Source: Clostridiales bacterium (GTDB lineage Bacteria > Bacillota > Clostridia > Oscillospirales > Oscillospiraceae). From it: DNA of 64,000 nt. Positions within the stretch are counted from its first letter, which is position 1. Each line of letters starts with the position of its first letter. The stretch is taken from positions 324,516 through 388,515 of the forward strand of contig CABIXV010000001.1 of assembly GCA_902362775.1 (NCBI GenBank). Direction: 5' to 3'. Of the stretch, positions 33,550 to 42,176 are shown piece after piece. The notes under the pieces are model-generated. The model was not told the DNA's origin. It did no database searches and was given only the letters and a program-made list of their open reading frames with translations. A program made the position numbers and the translations under genes.

Positions 33550-34575
33550 ATGAAAGAACAGTTAGCGAACATCCGCTCCCAGGCCCTTGCGGCCATCGAG
33601 GGGGCCGCCGATCCCGCCGCCCTGGATGCCCTCCGGGTTCAGTACCTGGGCAAGAAGGGAGAGCTCACCAATGTGCTAAAGAGTATGGGCTCCCTCTCCG
33701 CCGAGGAGAGACCCGCCATGGGCCAGCTGGCCAATGAGGTCCGGGCCGCTCTGGAGGGGGCCATTGAGACAGCCGCCAGGAAGCTGGAGAAGCAGGCCCT
33801 GGAGCAGAAGCTCCGGGACGAGGCGCTTGATGTGACTATCCCCGGCAAGGCGGTCAAGCTGGGCCACAAGCATCCCATGTATATCGCCCTGGACGAAATC
33901 AAGGACATCTTTGTGGGCATGGGCTTTACCGTGCTGGATGGGCCCGAGGTGGAGCTGGCCGAATACAACTTTGACCGCCTGAACGCCGACGAGGGCCATC
34001 CCAGCCGGGACTGGTCGGATACCTTCTACTTTGACGAGGACAGCCGGGTGATGCTCCGCAGTCAGACCAGCCCCATGCAGGTACGGGCTATGGACACCAT
34101 GCCCCTTCCTATCCGCATCATCGCCCCCGGCCGTGTGTACCGTAAAGATGAGGTGGATGCCACCCACTCCCCCATGTTTCACCAGGTAGAGGGCATGGTC
34201 ATCGACAAGGGCGTCACCATGGCCGACCTAAAGGGCACCCTAAATACGGTGGTGGAGCAGCTGTACGGCAAGGGCACCAAGACCCGCTTCCGCCCCCACC
34301 ACTTCCCCTTTACCGAGCCCTCCTGTGAGATGGACGTGCAGTGCCACAAGTGTGGCGGCGTAGGCTGCCCCACCTGCAAGGGAGAAGGCTGGATCGAGCT
34401 GCTGGGCGCCGGCATGGTCCACCCCCGGGTGCTGGAGATGGCGGGCATTGACCCCAATGTGTATTCAGGCTGGGCCTTCGGCATGGGTCTGGAGCGCACC
34501 GCCATGCGCCGCTTCAAGATCGCCGACCTGCGGCTCATCTTTGAGAACGACGTCAGATTCTTAGAGCAATTTTAA
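33550..34575 (+). CDS. pheS: Phenylalanyl-tRNA synthetase alpha subunit
   Basis: This 341-residue catalytic subunit joins PheT in an (alpha-beta)2 enzyme that charges tRNA-Phe. The N-terminal coiled coil is in residues 1-90. The class II motifs are ATHSPMFHQVEGMVIDKG (motif 2 region), the phenylalanine-site FRPHHFPFTEPSCEMDV and the motif 3 GMGLERTAMRRFKI. A Cys-rich insert CHKCGGVGCPTCKG near residue 276 resembles a zinc knuckle and occurs in other Firmicutes. It follows the deacetylase by 27 bases. Confidence 0.97.
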   Translation: MKEQLANIRSQALAAIEGAADPAALDALRVQYLGKKGELTNVLKSMGSLSAEERPAMGQLANEVRAALEGAIETAARKLEKQALEQKLRDEALDVTIPGKAVKLGHKHPMYIALDEIKDIFVGMGFTVLDGPEVELAEYNFDRLNADEGHPSRDWSDTFYFDEDSRVMLRSQTSPMQVRAMDTMPLPIRIIAPGRVYRKDEVDATHSPMFHQVEGMVIDKGVTMADLKGTLNTVVEQLYGKGTKTRFRPHHFPFTEPSCEMDVQCHKCGGVGCPTCKGEGWIELLGAGMVHPRVLEMAGIDPNVYSGWAFGMGLERTAMRRFKIADLRLIFENDVRFLEQF

Positions 34576-34585
34576 CTGTTCCAAG

Positions 34586-34710
34586 AATCAATTAGGAATT
34601 AGAAATTAGGAGTCAGGAATTGAGGCGCCCCTTTCGGCGGCCTGATTCCCAGCCGTCCGGCGGCAGCCGGACCCCAAAATTCCTAATTCCTAACTCCTCA
34701 TTCCTAATTC
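34586..34710. repeat. Palindromic TTAGGAATTAG-type intergenic repeat between pheS and pheT
   Basis: A 32-base left arm (34590-34621) made of short AATTAGGA-type iterations is mirrored by a right arm at 34678-34709. The middle is GC-rich and contains GTCCGGCGGCAGCCGGAC. The transcribed form would fold into a long hairpin between pheS and pheT without stopping translation of either. It lacks terminal inverted repeats of a transposon or coding capacity. Confidence 0.8.
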
Positions 34711-34731
34711 AAACAAAGGGAGTTTTATAAT

Positions 34732-37548
34732 ATGAATCTATCTCGCAAATGGCTCAGCGAGTTCGTCACCGTTGAGGCCAATGACAAAGACTTTGCCGAG
34801 GCCATGACCTTGTCTGGCTCCAAGGTGGAGCTGACCCACGACCTGGGCTCTGAAATTTCCAACGTGGTGGTGGGCCAGATCCGGTCCATGGAGCGCCACC
34901 CCGATTCCGACCATATGTGGGTATGCCAGATCGATGTGGGGCAGGCCGAGCCCGTCCAAATCGTCACCGGCGCCTGGAACATCCATCCCGGCGACCTGGT
35001 CCCTGTGGCCCTGCACAAGTCCACTCTGCCCGGCGGCAAGAAGATCGAGAAGGGCAAGCTGCGCGGCGTGGTGTCCAACGGCATGATGTGCGGTCTGTCT
35101 GAGCTGGGACTGGACGAGCGGGACTTCCCCTACGCTGTCATAACCGCCGCGGCCCTTCTGAACGACTACCACCCTCTGGATAAGGACAAGCCCTCCATCC
35201 CCGCCGATATCAAGGCCGGGGACAAGGTATTCGGACCCGTGGTGTGCGCTAAGGTGTTGGAGGCCTCTGCCCAGCCCAACGGCTCCTTCCACACTTGTCT
35301 GGACCTGGGAGGCTCCACCGCCTGCCCCGACACAGTATGCGCCAACCTCCATGAAGGAGATTTAGTGGCCTATAACACTAAGACAGACTCCATCTGCACT
35401 CTGGCTGACCTCCACGCCCAGCAGGCAGAGTTTCCCCACTGCATTCCAGACGGCATCTTCATCCTCCGCGAGGACTGCAAGCCTGGGGATGACCCGAAGC
35501 CGGTCGTTGGCTTGGATGACCATGTGGTGGAGTTTGAGATCACCCCCAACCGACCCGACTGTCTGTCGGTCATCGGTCTGGCCCGGGAGGTGTCCGCCAC
35601 CTTTGACCAGCCCCTGCGCCTCCATCAGCCCTTGGTCAAGGGCGGGGCCGAGGGTTCCCTGGTGGAGCTGCTGGACGTGGAAACTCCGGCGGCCGACCTG
35701 TGCCCTCGGTACACCGCCCGGATGGTGCGAAACGTAAAGATCGCCCCCTCCCCCAAGTGGATGCGGGAGCGGCTGCGGGCTATGGGTGTGCGTCCCATCA
35801 ACAACATCGTGGACATCACCAACTATGTCATGCTGGAGTACGGCCAGCCTATGCACGCCTTCGACTACCGCTACGTAAAGGGGGGCAAGATCATTGTTCG
35901 CCGGGCGGAGGAGGGCGAGGAGCTGACCACCCTGGACGGCAACGTACGCAAGCTGACCGCCAACCATCTGGTCATCGCCGATGAGCATCGGGCAGTTGGC
36001 CTGGCGGGCATCATGGGCGGTGAGAACTCCGAGATCGTGGCTGACACGGTGGACGTGGTCTTCGAGTCGGCCAACTTTGACGGCACCTGCATCCGTAAGG
36101 GGGCCCTCGCTCTAGGGATGCGCACCGAGGCCAGTGCCAAGTTTGAAAAGGGACTGGACCCCCTGAACACCCTCCCCGCCGTAAACCGGGCCTGTGAGCT
36201 GGTGGAACTGCTGGGCGCCGGCGAGGTGGTGGACGGCGTCATCGACATCCTCAACTTCGTGCCCCAGCCCCGGATCCTGACGCTGGAGCCGGACAAGATC
36301 AACGCCCTGCTGGGTACCGAGATCAGCGCCGCCGAGATGACCGCCATCCTGAAAAAGCTGGACTTTCAGGTGGAGGGGGACCAGGTTACGGTCCCGTCCT
36401 GGCGCGGCGACGTGGTGGGTATGGCCGATCTGGCCGAGGAGGTAGCCCGCTTCCACGGCTATAACAAGATCCCCTCCACCCTTGTTCGGGGGGAGACCAC
36501 CCGGGGCGGCTACTCGCCGGAGCAAAAGCTGGAGCAGACTCTGGGCTCCGTATGCCGGGCCTGTGGGTATGACGAGATCATCACTTACTCCTTTATCTCC
36601 CCCACCTACTATGACAAGATACTCTGGCCCGCCGACTATCACGCCCGCAAGAGCTTCAAAATCCTCAACCCCCTGGGAGAGGACACCTCCATTATGCGTA
36701 CCACTACCCTGCCCTCTATGCTGGAGATCCTGACCCGGAACTACAATTTCCGCAACAAGTCTGCCAAGCTGTATGAAGTGGGCCGGATCTATCTGCCCAA
36801 ATCTGGCTCCACCCCTGTTTCTCCTGACGCTCCCTCTCTGGCCGCCTCCAAGGAGAAGCTGGAAAATATGGGGGTAAATGGGCTTACGGAAGCCCTTACC
36901 GGCGCGTTGAACCAGATGAATCAGGACGACGGCCTAGCCAATGAGGCCAAGGTGCTGTCCATGGGCGCCTATGGCGGGGATATGGATTTCTTTATCCTGA
37001 AGGGGGTCGTCGAGGCTATTCTGAAGGAGATCCGGGCAGTAGACATCCACTTTGAGGGGCCCACCGGCGCCCCCTCCGACGCCTCCTGGCACCCCGGCCG
37101 GGTGGCCACCGTGTGGTCCGGCAGTGACTGTGTCGGTATTTTCGGTCAGATTCATCCTCTGGTGGCCCAGAATTACGGGGTGGACGCCGAGCTCTACTGC
37201 GCGGAACTGTCCTTCGACGAGCTGATGCTGGCCAAGGGCCCCGATCCGGAGTATGTCCCTCTGCCCAAGTTCCCCGCCGTCACCCGCGATATCGCCGTCG
37301 TCTGTGATGAGGCCGTTACCGTAGGGGCCCTGGAGCAGGCAATCAGGAGAGGAGCCAAGGGTCTGCTGAAGGAGGTCTCCCTCTTTGATATCTACCGTGG
37401 GAAGGGCGTGGCCGAGGGCAAGAAGTCTGTGGCCTTCAATCTGGTCCTCCGGGCGGATGACCGCTCTCTCACCAGCGAGGAGGCCGACGAGGATGTGAAG
37501 GCTATTTTGGCGACTCTCGAGCAAGACTGCGGAGCAATCCTGCGCTGA
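34732..37548 (+). CDS. pheT: Phenylalanyl-tRNA synthetase beta subunit, with an extra domain
   Basis: PheT has 938 residues, about 140 longer than the Escherichia coli protein. The N-terminal tRNA-binding OB fold (residues ~45-128, HPDSDHMWVCQIDVG and GVVSNGMMCGLSELGL) is followed by an insertion at ~130-255. That insertion contains a second, weaker OB-like pattern (VVCAKVLEASAQPNGSF, ANLHEGDLVAYN, IPDGIFILREDCKPGD). The B3/B4 editing region (from ITPNRPDCLSVIGLARE), B5, the catalytic-like core and the C-terminal anticodon-binding fold (PLPKFPAVTRDIAVVCDE) follow as usual. The ATG has AAAGGGAG upstream. Confidence 0.97.
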   Translation: MNLSRKWLSEFVTVEANDKDFAEAMTLSGSKVELTHDLGSEISNVVVGQIRSMERHPDSDHMWVCQIDVGQAEPVQIVTGAWNIHPGDLVPVALHKSTLPGGKKIEKGKLRGVVSNGMMCGLSELGLDERDFPYAVITAAALLNDYHPLDKDKPSIPADIKAGDKVFGPVVCAKVLEASAQPNGSFHTCLDLGGSTACPDTVCANLHEGDLVAYNTKTDSICTLADLHAQQAEFPHCIPDGIFILREDCKPGDDPKPVVGLDDHVVEFEITPNRPDCLSVIGLAREVSATFDQPLRLHQPLVKGGAEGSLVELLDVETPAADLCPRYTARMVRNVKIAPSPKWMRERLRAMGVRPINNIVDITNYVMLEYGQPMHAFDYRYVKGGKIIVRRAEEGEELTTLDGNVRKLTANHLVIADEHRAVGLAGIMGGENSEIVADTVDVVFESANFDGTCIRKGALALGMRTEASAKFEKGLDPLNTLPAVNRACELVELLGAGEVVDGVIDILNFVPQPRILTLEPDKINALLGTEISAAEMTAILKKLDFQVEGDQVTVPSWRGDVVGMADLAEEVARFHGYNKIPSTLVRGETTRGGYSPEQKLEQTLGSVCRACGYDEIITYSFISPTYYDKILWPADYHARKSFKILNPLGEDTSIMRTTTLPSMLEILTRNYNFRNKSAKLYEVGRIYLPKSGSTPVSPDAPSLAASKEKLENMGVNGLTEALTGALNQMNQDDGLANEAKVLSMGAYGGDMDFFILKGVVEAILKEIRAVDIHFEGPTGAPSDASWHPGRVATVWSGSDCVGIFGQIHPLVAQNYGVDAELYCAELSFDELMLAKGPDPEYVPLPKFPAVTRDIAVVCDEAVTVGALEQAIRRGAKGLLKEVSLFDIYRGKGVAEGKKSVAFNLVLRADDRSLTSEEADEDVKAILATLEQDCGAILR

Positions 37549-37563
37549 AGTTTTCCATCTGCC

Positions 37564-37596
37564 GCTCCCCCGCGGGGTTTCCGCGGGGGAGCTTAT
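37564..37596 (+). terminator. Terminator of pheST
   Basis: GCTCCCCCGCGG (37564-37575) pairs with CCGCGGGGGAGC (37581-37592), followed by TTATATT, a short T-rich tail. Confidence 0.6.
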
Positions 37597-37644
37597 ATTC
37601 TGGCGGGACTATCATCCCGCCTCCCCTTTTTAGGAGGTAATCCC

Positions 37645-38673
37645 ATGGTACACTTTGAATGTGACTACGCCGCCGGGGCACACCCCAAGGTGCTCCAGGC
37701 CTTGGTGGACACCAATCTGGAGGAGCATCCCGGCTATGGCACGGACCCCCACTGCGACCGCGCCCGGGCCCTGCTCCGGGACCTGTGCCAGGCTCCCGAT
37801 GCCCATATCCACTTCCTGGTAGGGGGTACTCAGGCCAATACCACCGTGATCTCCGCCGCCCTTCGGCCCCATCAGGGCGCCATCTGTGCCCAGACTGGCC
37901 ACATCAACGTCCATGAGTCCGGAGCGGTAGAGGCCACAGGTCACAAGGTGCTCACTATCCCCAGCCAGGACGGCAAGCTGACCGCCCACCAGATCGCCCA
38001 GTTCTGTCAGGGCCACTATGACGACCCCACCGCCGAACACACAGTCCAGCCGGGCCTCATCTATCTGTCCCACCCCACCGAGCTGGGTACCGTCTATTCT
38101 GTTGCTGAACTGGAGGACATCCGCAGGGTGGCTGACCAGTACCATCTGACCCTGTTTGTGGACGGGGCCAGGCTGGTCTATGGCTTGGCCGCTTCCGATG
38201 TAACCCTGCCCGATCTGGCCCGGCTGTGTGACGTGTTCTATCTGGGGGGCACTAAGGCGGGCACGCTCTTTGGTGAGGCGGTGGTCATCACCCAGGATTC
38301 CCTGAAACAGGACTTCCGCTACCTCATCAAGCGGCACGGCGGGCTGCTGGCCAAAGGCAGGCTGCTGGGCGTCCAGTTCGAGGCGCTGCTGGAGGACGGA
38401 CTTTACCTGGATATCGGCAGAAGGGCGGTGGTCCAAGCCATGCGGCTGCGCCAAGGCTTTTTGGACAAGGGCTGGCCCCTGCTGGCGAACTCTCCCACCA
38501 ATCTGCAGTTTCCTGTCCTCCCCGACCACGCCGCAGCGGCCCTGTCCCAGCGATACTCCTTTAGTTTACAGTCCAAGCCGGACCCGACCCATACCGCTGT
38601 CCGGTTTTGCGTCTCCTGGTCCACCCGGGACGAGGATATCGACGCCCTTCTCTCCACGATCCGCGCCTTATAG
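37645..38673 (+). CDS. Threonine aldolase-like PLP enzyme
   Basis: This 342-residue fold-type I PLP enzyme of the beta-eliminating lyase / low-specificity threonine aldolase family cleaves threonine or allo-threonine to glycine and acetaldehyde. Markers are FECDYAAGAHPKVLQAL and the GGTQANTTVI motif in the N-terminal domain, HVESG-like HINVHESGAVE, the PLP aspartate in LTLFVDGARLVYG, and the Schiff-base lysine in YLGGTKAGTLFGEAV near residue 210. It is monocistronic with its own terminator. The physiological substrate is not proven by sequence. Confidence 0.88.
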   Translation: MVHFECDYAAGAHPKVLQALVDTNLEEHPGYGTDPHCDRARALLRDLCQAPDAHIHFLVGGTQANTTVISAALRPHQGAICAQTGHINVHESGAVEATGHKVLTIPSQDGKLTAHQIAQFCQGHYDDPTAEHTVQPGLIYLSHPTELGTVYSVAELEDIRRVADQYHLTLFVDGARLVYGLAASDVTLPDLARLCDVFYLGGTKAGTLFGEAVVITQDSLKQDFRYLIKRHGGLLAKGRLLGVQFEALLEDGLYLDIGRRAVVQAMRLRQGFLDKGWPLLANSPTNLQFPVLPDHAAAALSQRYSFSLQSKPDPTHTAVRFCVSWSTRDEDIDALLSTIRAL

Positions 38674-38679
38674 GCAGAA

Positions 38680-38713
38680 AGAGCCATGGAAAAATTTTTC
38701 CATGGCTCTTTTG
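38680..38713 (+). terminator. Terminator of the aldolase gene
   Basis: A perfect 15-bp inverted repeat (arms centred at 38694/38695) is followed by TTTTG. Confidence 0.85.
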
Positions 38714-38737
38714 TAACAATTTGCCCCAATCTGCATC
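38712..38737 (+). promoter_or_regulatory. Possible ECF-type autoregulatory promoter
   Basis: TGTAAC (38712-38717) lies 16 bases before CATC (38734-38737). AAC-containing -35 elements with ~16-base spacing to a C-rich -10 are typical of ECF sigma factors. It sits directly upstream of the sigma gene. Confidence 0.4.
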
Positions 38738-38761
38738 CTATAAGCAGAAAGGAGGGAGAAG

Positions 38762-39238
38762 ATGGAATCTTTTGAAGCGGTCTACGAGGAGCTGTTCCCA
38801 CAGGTGTACCGGTATCTGTTGGTCCTGTGCGGCGACCGGGATCTGGCAGAGGAGTTGACCCAGGAGACTTTTTTTCAGGCCATCCAGCACATCGACAGCT
38901 TCCGGGGAGATTGCAAGCTCTATGTCTGGCTGTGCCAAATCGGCAAACGGAAATATCTAGCCGGATTGCGGCGGCAGAAGCGGAGCGGGGAGATGCCCGA
39001 TCTGGAGCGCCAGCCCAGCCCCGACCAGTTGGAGGAACGGCTGCTGGACCGGGAATCCGCCATGGAACTTCACCGCCGGCTCCATGCCCTGCCTGAGCCC
39101 TATCGGGAGGTCTTTTCTCTCCGGGTATTTGGAGAGCTGTCCTTTGGAGAGATCGCTCAACTCTTTTCCAGGACAGAGAGCTGGGCCCGAGTAACATACC
39201 ACCGGGCCAGATCAAAATTAAAGGAGGAAGATCAATGA
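38762..39238 (+). CDS. ECF-type RNA polymerase sigma factor
   Basis: This 158-residue ECF sigma has region 2 in EELFPQVYRYLLVLCGDRDLAEELTQETFFQAIQHIDSFRGDCKLYVWLCQI and region 4 in LPEPYREVFSLRVFGELSFGEIAQLFSRTESWARVTYHRARSKL. Region 3 is missing, as expected. A GGAGGGAGAAG site precedes the ATG. Its ATGA overlap with the downstream zinc-finger anti-sigma gene shows they are a pair. The target genes and trigger are unknown. Confidence 0.93.
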   Translation: MESFEAVYEELFPQVYRYLLVLCGDRDLAEELTQETFFQAIQHIDSFRGDCKLYVWLCQIGKRKYLAGLRRQKRSGEMPDLERQPSPDQLEERLLDRESAMELHRRLHALPEPYREVFSLRVFGELSFGEIAQLFSRTESWARVTYHRARSKLKEEDQ

Positions 39239-39933
39239 ACTGCAAAATCATTCAGGATCTGCTGCCCCTGTACCGTGATGAGGTATGCAGCCAGGAGAGC
39301 CGCCAGGCGGTAGACGAGCATATTCAAAGTTGTCCCCACTGTGCCGAGGTGCTACGCGAGATGGGAAGGGAGGAAAATCTGGACAGGGAGACAGCGGATG
39401 TGGACCGGGAAAAGGCCCAAGTCATAGCGGGCGTCAAACGCCGCTTCTCCCGCCGGAAACGCCTGTCTGTGCTGGCCACAGCGGCTGCCATGCTGGCCAT
39501 GTTCCTGGTGTTCACCGCCGCCGCCGATGTAGAGCGGCCCGTGCCGTACCAGGAGGGCATGGTGGATGTCTCCCTGGCTTCAGACGGCGTCATCGACATC
39601 TACTACTATGGGGGAAATTACGCCTCGTTCCGGGTACTGGACCGGGAGATTGATGGACGGACGGCGGTCTATCTGTGCTATACCCAAAATATCAAATCCA
39701 ACCTTACTCCCCTGTTCAGCCACGCAGGCAGGCCTGAATCCTCCGGCCACTTGTCCATTGGGAATGGGCTGCTGCTGGACACCGTAAAGGGGGCCGCTGT
39801 CCAGATCCCCTCCCAGGATCAAATTCAGGAGGTGTATTATCTGGCGGGAGACTATGCCGCTTTAGAGGATATGGGCGAGGCAGAATTTTCCGCTGCCACC
39901 GATGGAGCGGTCCTCCTCTGGCAGCGGAGTTAA
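39235..39933 (+). CDS. Zinc-finger anti-sigma factor with extracytoplasmic domain
   Basis: This 232-residue protein begins with a ZAS-type motif (CKIIQDLLPLYRDEVCSQESRQAVDEHIQSCPHC) whose histidine and cysteines bind zinc and grip the sigma factor. One transmembrane helix (LSVLATAAAMLAMFLVFTAA, residues ~80-98) follows. The rest is a beta-rich outer domain (VDVSLASDGVIDIYYYGGNY and onward) likely to sense a wall or envelope signal. It overlaps the sigma gene by four bases. Confidence 0.9.
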   Translation: MNCKIIQDLLPLYRDEVCSQESRQAVDEHIQSCPHCAEVLREMGREENLDRETADVDREKAQVIAGVKRRFSRRKRLSVLATAAAMLAMFLVFTAAADVERPVPYQEGMVDVSLASDGVIDIYYYGGNYASFRVLDREIDGRTAVYLCYTQNIKSNLTPLFSHAGRPESSGHLSIGNGLLLDTVKGAAVQIPSQDQIQEVYYLAGDYAALEDMGEAEFSAATDGAVLLWQRS

Positions 39934-39949
39934 GCTCCAGGCGACAGCA

Positions 39950-39980
39950 AAGGCCGGCGCACAGTCTGTGCGCCGGCCTT
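39950..39980. terminator. Shared hairpin terminator between the anti-sigma gene and argF
   Basis: A 14-bp stem (39950-39963 with 39967-39980) with loop GTC lies between convergent genes. T tracts are short on both sides. Confidence 0.65.
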
Positions 39981-39988
39981 CTCTACTG

Positions 39989-40906
39989 TTACTGGTCCTT
40001 CATCAACAGGTACATAACTGCCTTCTGGGCGTGGAGGCGGTTCTCCGCCTCGTCGAATATCTCGTTTGCGTGGGCCTCAAAGACCTCGGCTGTGATCTCC
40101 TCTCCCCGGTGGGCGGGCAGACAGTGCTGCACCATGCAGCCGGGGTTGGCCAGCGCCATCAGCCCGTCGTTGATCTGATAGCCCGCAAATGCCTTTTCCC
40201 GAACGGTCTTCTCCCCCTCCTGGCCCATGGAGGCCCACACGTCGGTGATCAACACATCGGCCCCTGCCGCCGCCTCCTGGGGGGTGCGGAACAGAGAGAA
40301 GTGGAAACCGGGGTCGCTCCTGGCAAAGTCCAGCACCTGGGAATCGGGATCGTAGCCCTCGGGGCAGGCGATTGACACCTCCATCCCCGTCTTCAGCCCG
40401 CCTACGATCAGGGAGTTGGCCATATTGTTGCCGTCCCCAATGTAGCACAGCTTCAGCCCTTCCAGCACCGCCTTATGCTCTCGAATAGTCAGCAGGTCGG
40501 CCAGCACCTGGCAGGGATGGCAGAAGTCGGTCAGGCCATTGATGACCGGGATCTTGGTGTTCCGGGCCAGCTCCTCCACCTCGTCCTGGCCAAAGGTGCG
40601 GATCATAATTCCGTCACAGTAGCGGTCCAGCACTCTGGCCGTATCCTCAATAGGCTCCCCTCGGCCGATCTGACTCTCCTTGCCAGACAGGAACAGGGCG
40701 TGGCCGCCCAGTTGGAACATCCCTGTTTCAAAGGACACCCGCGTGCGGGTGGAGTTTTTCTCAAAGATCATGGCCAAGGTCTTGCCCTTGAGATAATCCC
40801 TGTGGATGTTGTGCTTCTGCTCGTACTTCAACTGGTCCGCTGTATTCAGGATCAGGGTGATGTCTTCCTGGGACAAATCCAGCAGCTTTAACAAATCTTT
40901 TTTCAT
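39989..40906 (-). CDS. argF: Ornithine carbamoyltransferase
   Basis: This 305-residue enzyme makes citrulline from ornithine and carbamoyl phosphate in the cytoplasm. The carbamoyl phosphate motif is KNSTRTRVSFETG near residue 50. The HPCQVLADLLTI motif lies near 130, and the ornithine-specific GDVWASMGQE-like and HCLPAHRGEE motifs near 230-265. Length is normal. It is the last gene of the arg cluster, 79 bases after argD. Its end faces the anti-sigma gene. Confidence 0.96.
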   Translation of the reverse strand: MKKDLLKLLDLSQEDITLILNTADQLKYEQKHNIHRDYLKGKTLAMIFEKNSTRTRVSFETGMFQLGGHALFLSGKESQIGRGEPIEDTARVLDRYCDGIMIRTFGQDEVEELARNTKIPVINGLTDFCHPCQVLADLLTIREHKAVLEGLKLCYIGDGNNMANSLIVGGLKTGMEVSIACPEGYDPDSQVLDFARSDPGFHFSLFRTPQEAAAGADVLITDVWASMGQEGEKTVREKAFAGYQINDGLMALANPGCMVQHCLPAHRGEEITAEVFEAHANEIFDEAENRLHAQKAVMYLLMKDQ

Positions 40907-40985
40907 ATCAAATCACCAATCTTTGCAGGAGGGAGGCGTGAAGATGGAGTATCTCTCCACCCCTCACTTTTCTCTCTCCACTCTA

Positions 40986-42164
40986 TCATAACAGCGCCGC
41001 TTTCATAATGGACAGCCCCTTGTCCATCTCCTCCTGGGTGATGGTCAGGGGGGGCAGCAGCCTCAAGCCGGGTCCCGCGGTGAGAATGAGCAGGCCGCTC
41101 TCGATAAGCTTGGCGGCCAGCTGGCTGTTGGTTTGCTCCCCCACCACATCGATGCCGATCATCATCCCCAGCCCCCGAGTCTTGCCCAGGCAGGGCAGCT
41201 CCATGGCTTCGATGGCCTGGCGGAGATACGCCCCTTTCTCCTTCACTTGGGCCAAAAAGGCGTCGTCCATCCGGTCCAGTACATGGCAGGCGGCGGCGGC
41301 GGCCACAGGGTTGCCCCCGAAGGTGGTGCCGTGAGTGCCGGGAGAGAACACCTCTCTGCACTTCTCATTGGCCATGATGCCGCCGAAGGGCAGTCCGCCA
41401 GCGATGCCCTTGGCGAAGGACACCACATCAGGCTGGATGTGATACTGCTGGAAGGCAAACAGAGAGCCGGTACGGCCCATGCCGCTCTGAACCTCATCGA
41501 CAAGGAGCAGCCAATCCCGCTTGGCGCACAGCTCCGCCACTTTTTGGACGAACTCCAGGTCCAGGGGCAGTACCCCTCCCTCTCCTTGGACCAGTTCCAT
41601 CATGACGGCGCACACGTCATGGCCGGCCACCACTTCCACGCTATCCAGGTCGTTGGCATCGGCATAGCGGAACCCCTCGGTGAAGGGGAAGAAGTAGTTG
41701 TGGAACTTATCCTGCCCTGTGGCCGCCAGAGTCGTGATCGTGCGTCCGTGGAAGGAGTTACGGAGGGTAATGACCGTTCCGCGGCCCTTGCCATACCGAT
41801 CAAAGGAGTATTTCCGGGCCAGCTTGATCATGGCCTCGTTGGCTTCCGCCCCGGAGTTGCCAAACATCACATTGGACATTCCGGTGCGGACACACAGCTT
41901 CTGGGCCACCTTGGCATAAGGCTCGGTGTAAAACAGGTTGGAGATATGTCCCAGCTTGGCCGCCTGGGTGGAAACGGCCTCCACCCAGCCCGGATCGCCG
42001 TATCCCAGCGAGCACACACCGATGCCGGCGGAAAAGTCAATATACTCCTTTCCGTCCACAGCCCAGACAGTAGCCCCTTTTCCGTGGTCAATGGCCACCT
42101 GGAAGCGGCCATAGGAGTGCATCACATACTGCTCGTCCAGAGCCTTGATCTCTTCAAAGGTCAT
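40986..42164 (-). CDS. argD: Acetylornithine aminotransferase
   Basis: This 392-residue PLP aminotransferase makes N-acetylornithine from N-acetylglutamate semialdehyde. Markers are the substrate-binding AVDGKEYIDFSAGIGVCSLGY, the PLP-loop SGAEANEAMIKLARKYS, HGRTITTLAATGQ, VDEVQSGMGRTG, and the Schiff-base lysine in VVSFAKGIAGGLPFGGI near residue 250. GGGGGAACACC precedes the ATG, only 12 bases after a small reading frame stops. The pathway neighbours argB and argF support this over ornithine or GABA transaminase. Confidence 0.95.
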   Translation of the reverse strand: MTFEEIKALDEQYVMHSYGRFQVAIDHGKGATVWAVDGKEYIDFSAGIGVCSLGYGDPGWVEAVSTQAAKLGHISNLFYTEPYAKVAQKLCVRTGMSNVMFGNSGAEANEAMIKLARKYSFDRYGKGRGTVITLRNSFHGRTITTLAATGQDKFHNYFFPFTEGFRYADANDLDSVEVVAGHDVCAVMMELVQGEGGVLPLDLEFVQKVAELCAKRDWLLLVDEVQSGMGRTGSLFAFQQYHIQPDVVSFAKGIAGGLPFGGIMANEKCREVFSPGTHGTTFGGNPVAAAAACHVLDRMDDAFLAQVKEKGAYLRQAIEAMELPCLGKTRGLGMMIGIDVVGEQTNSQLAAKLIESGLLILTAGPGLRLLPPLTITQEEMDKGLSIMKAALL

Positions 42165-42176
42165 GGTGTTCCCCCT

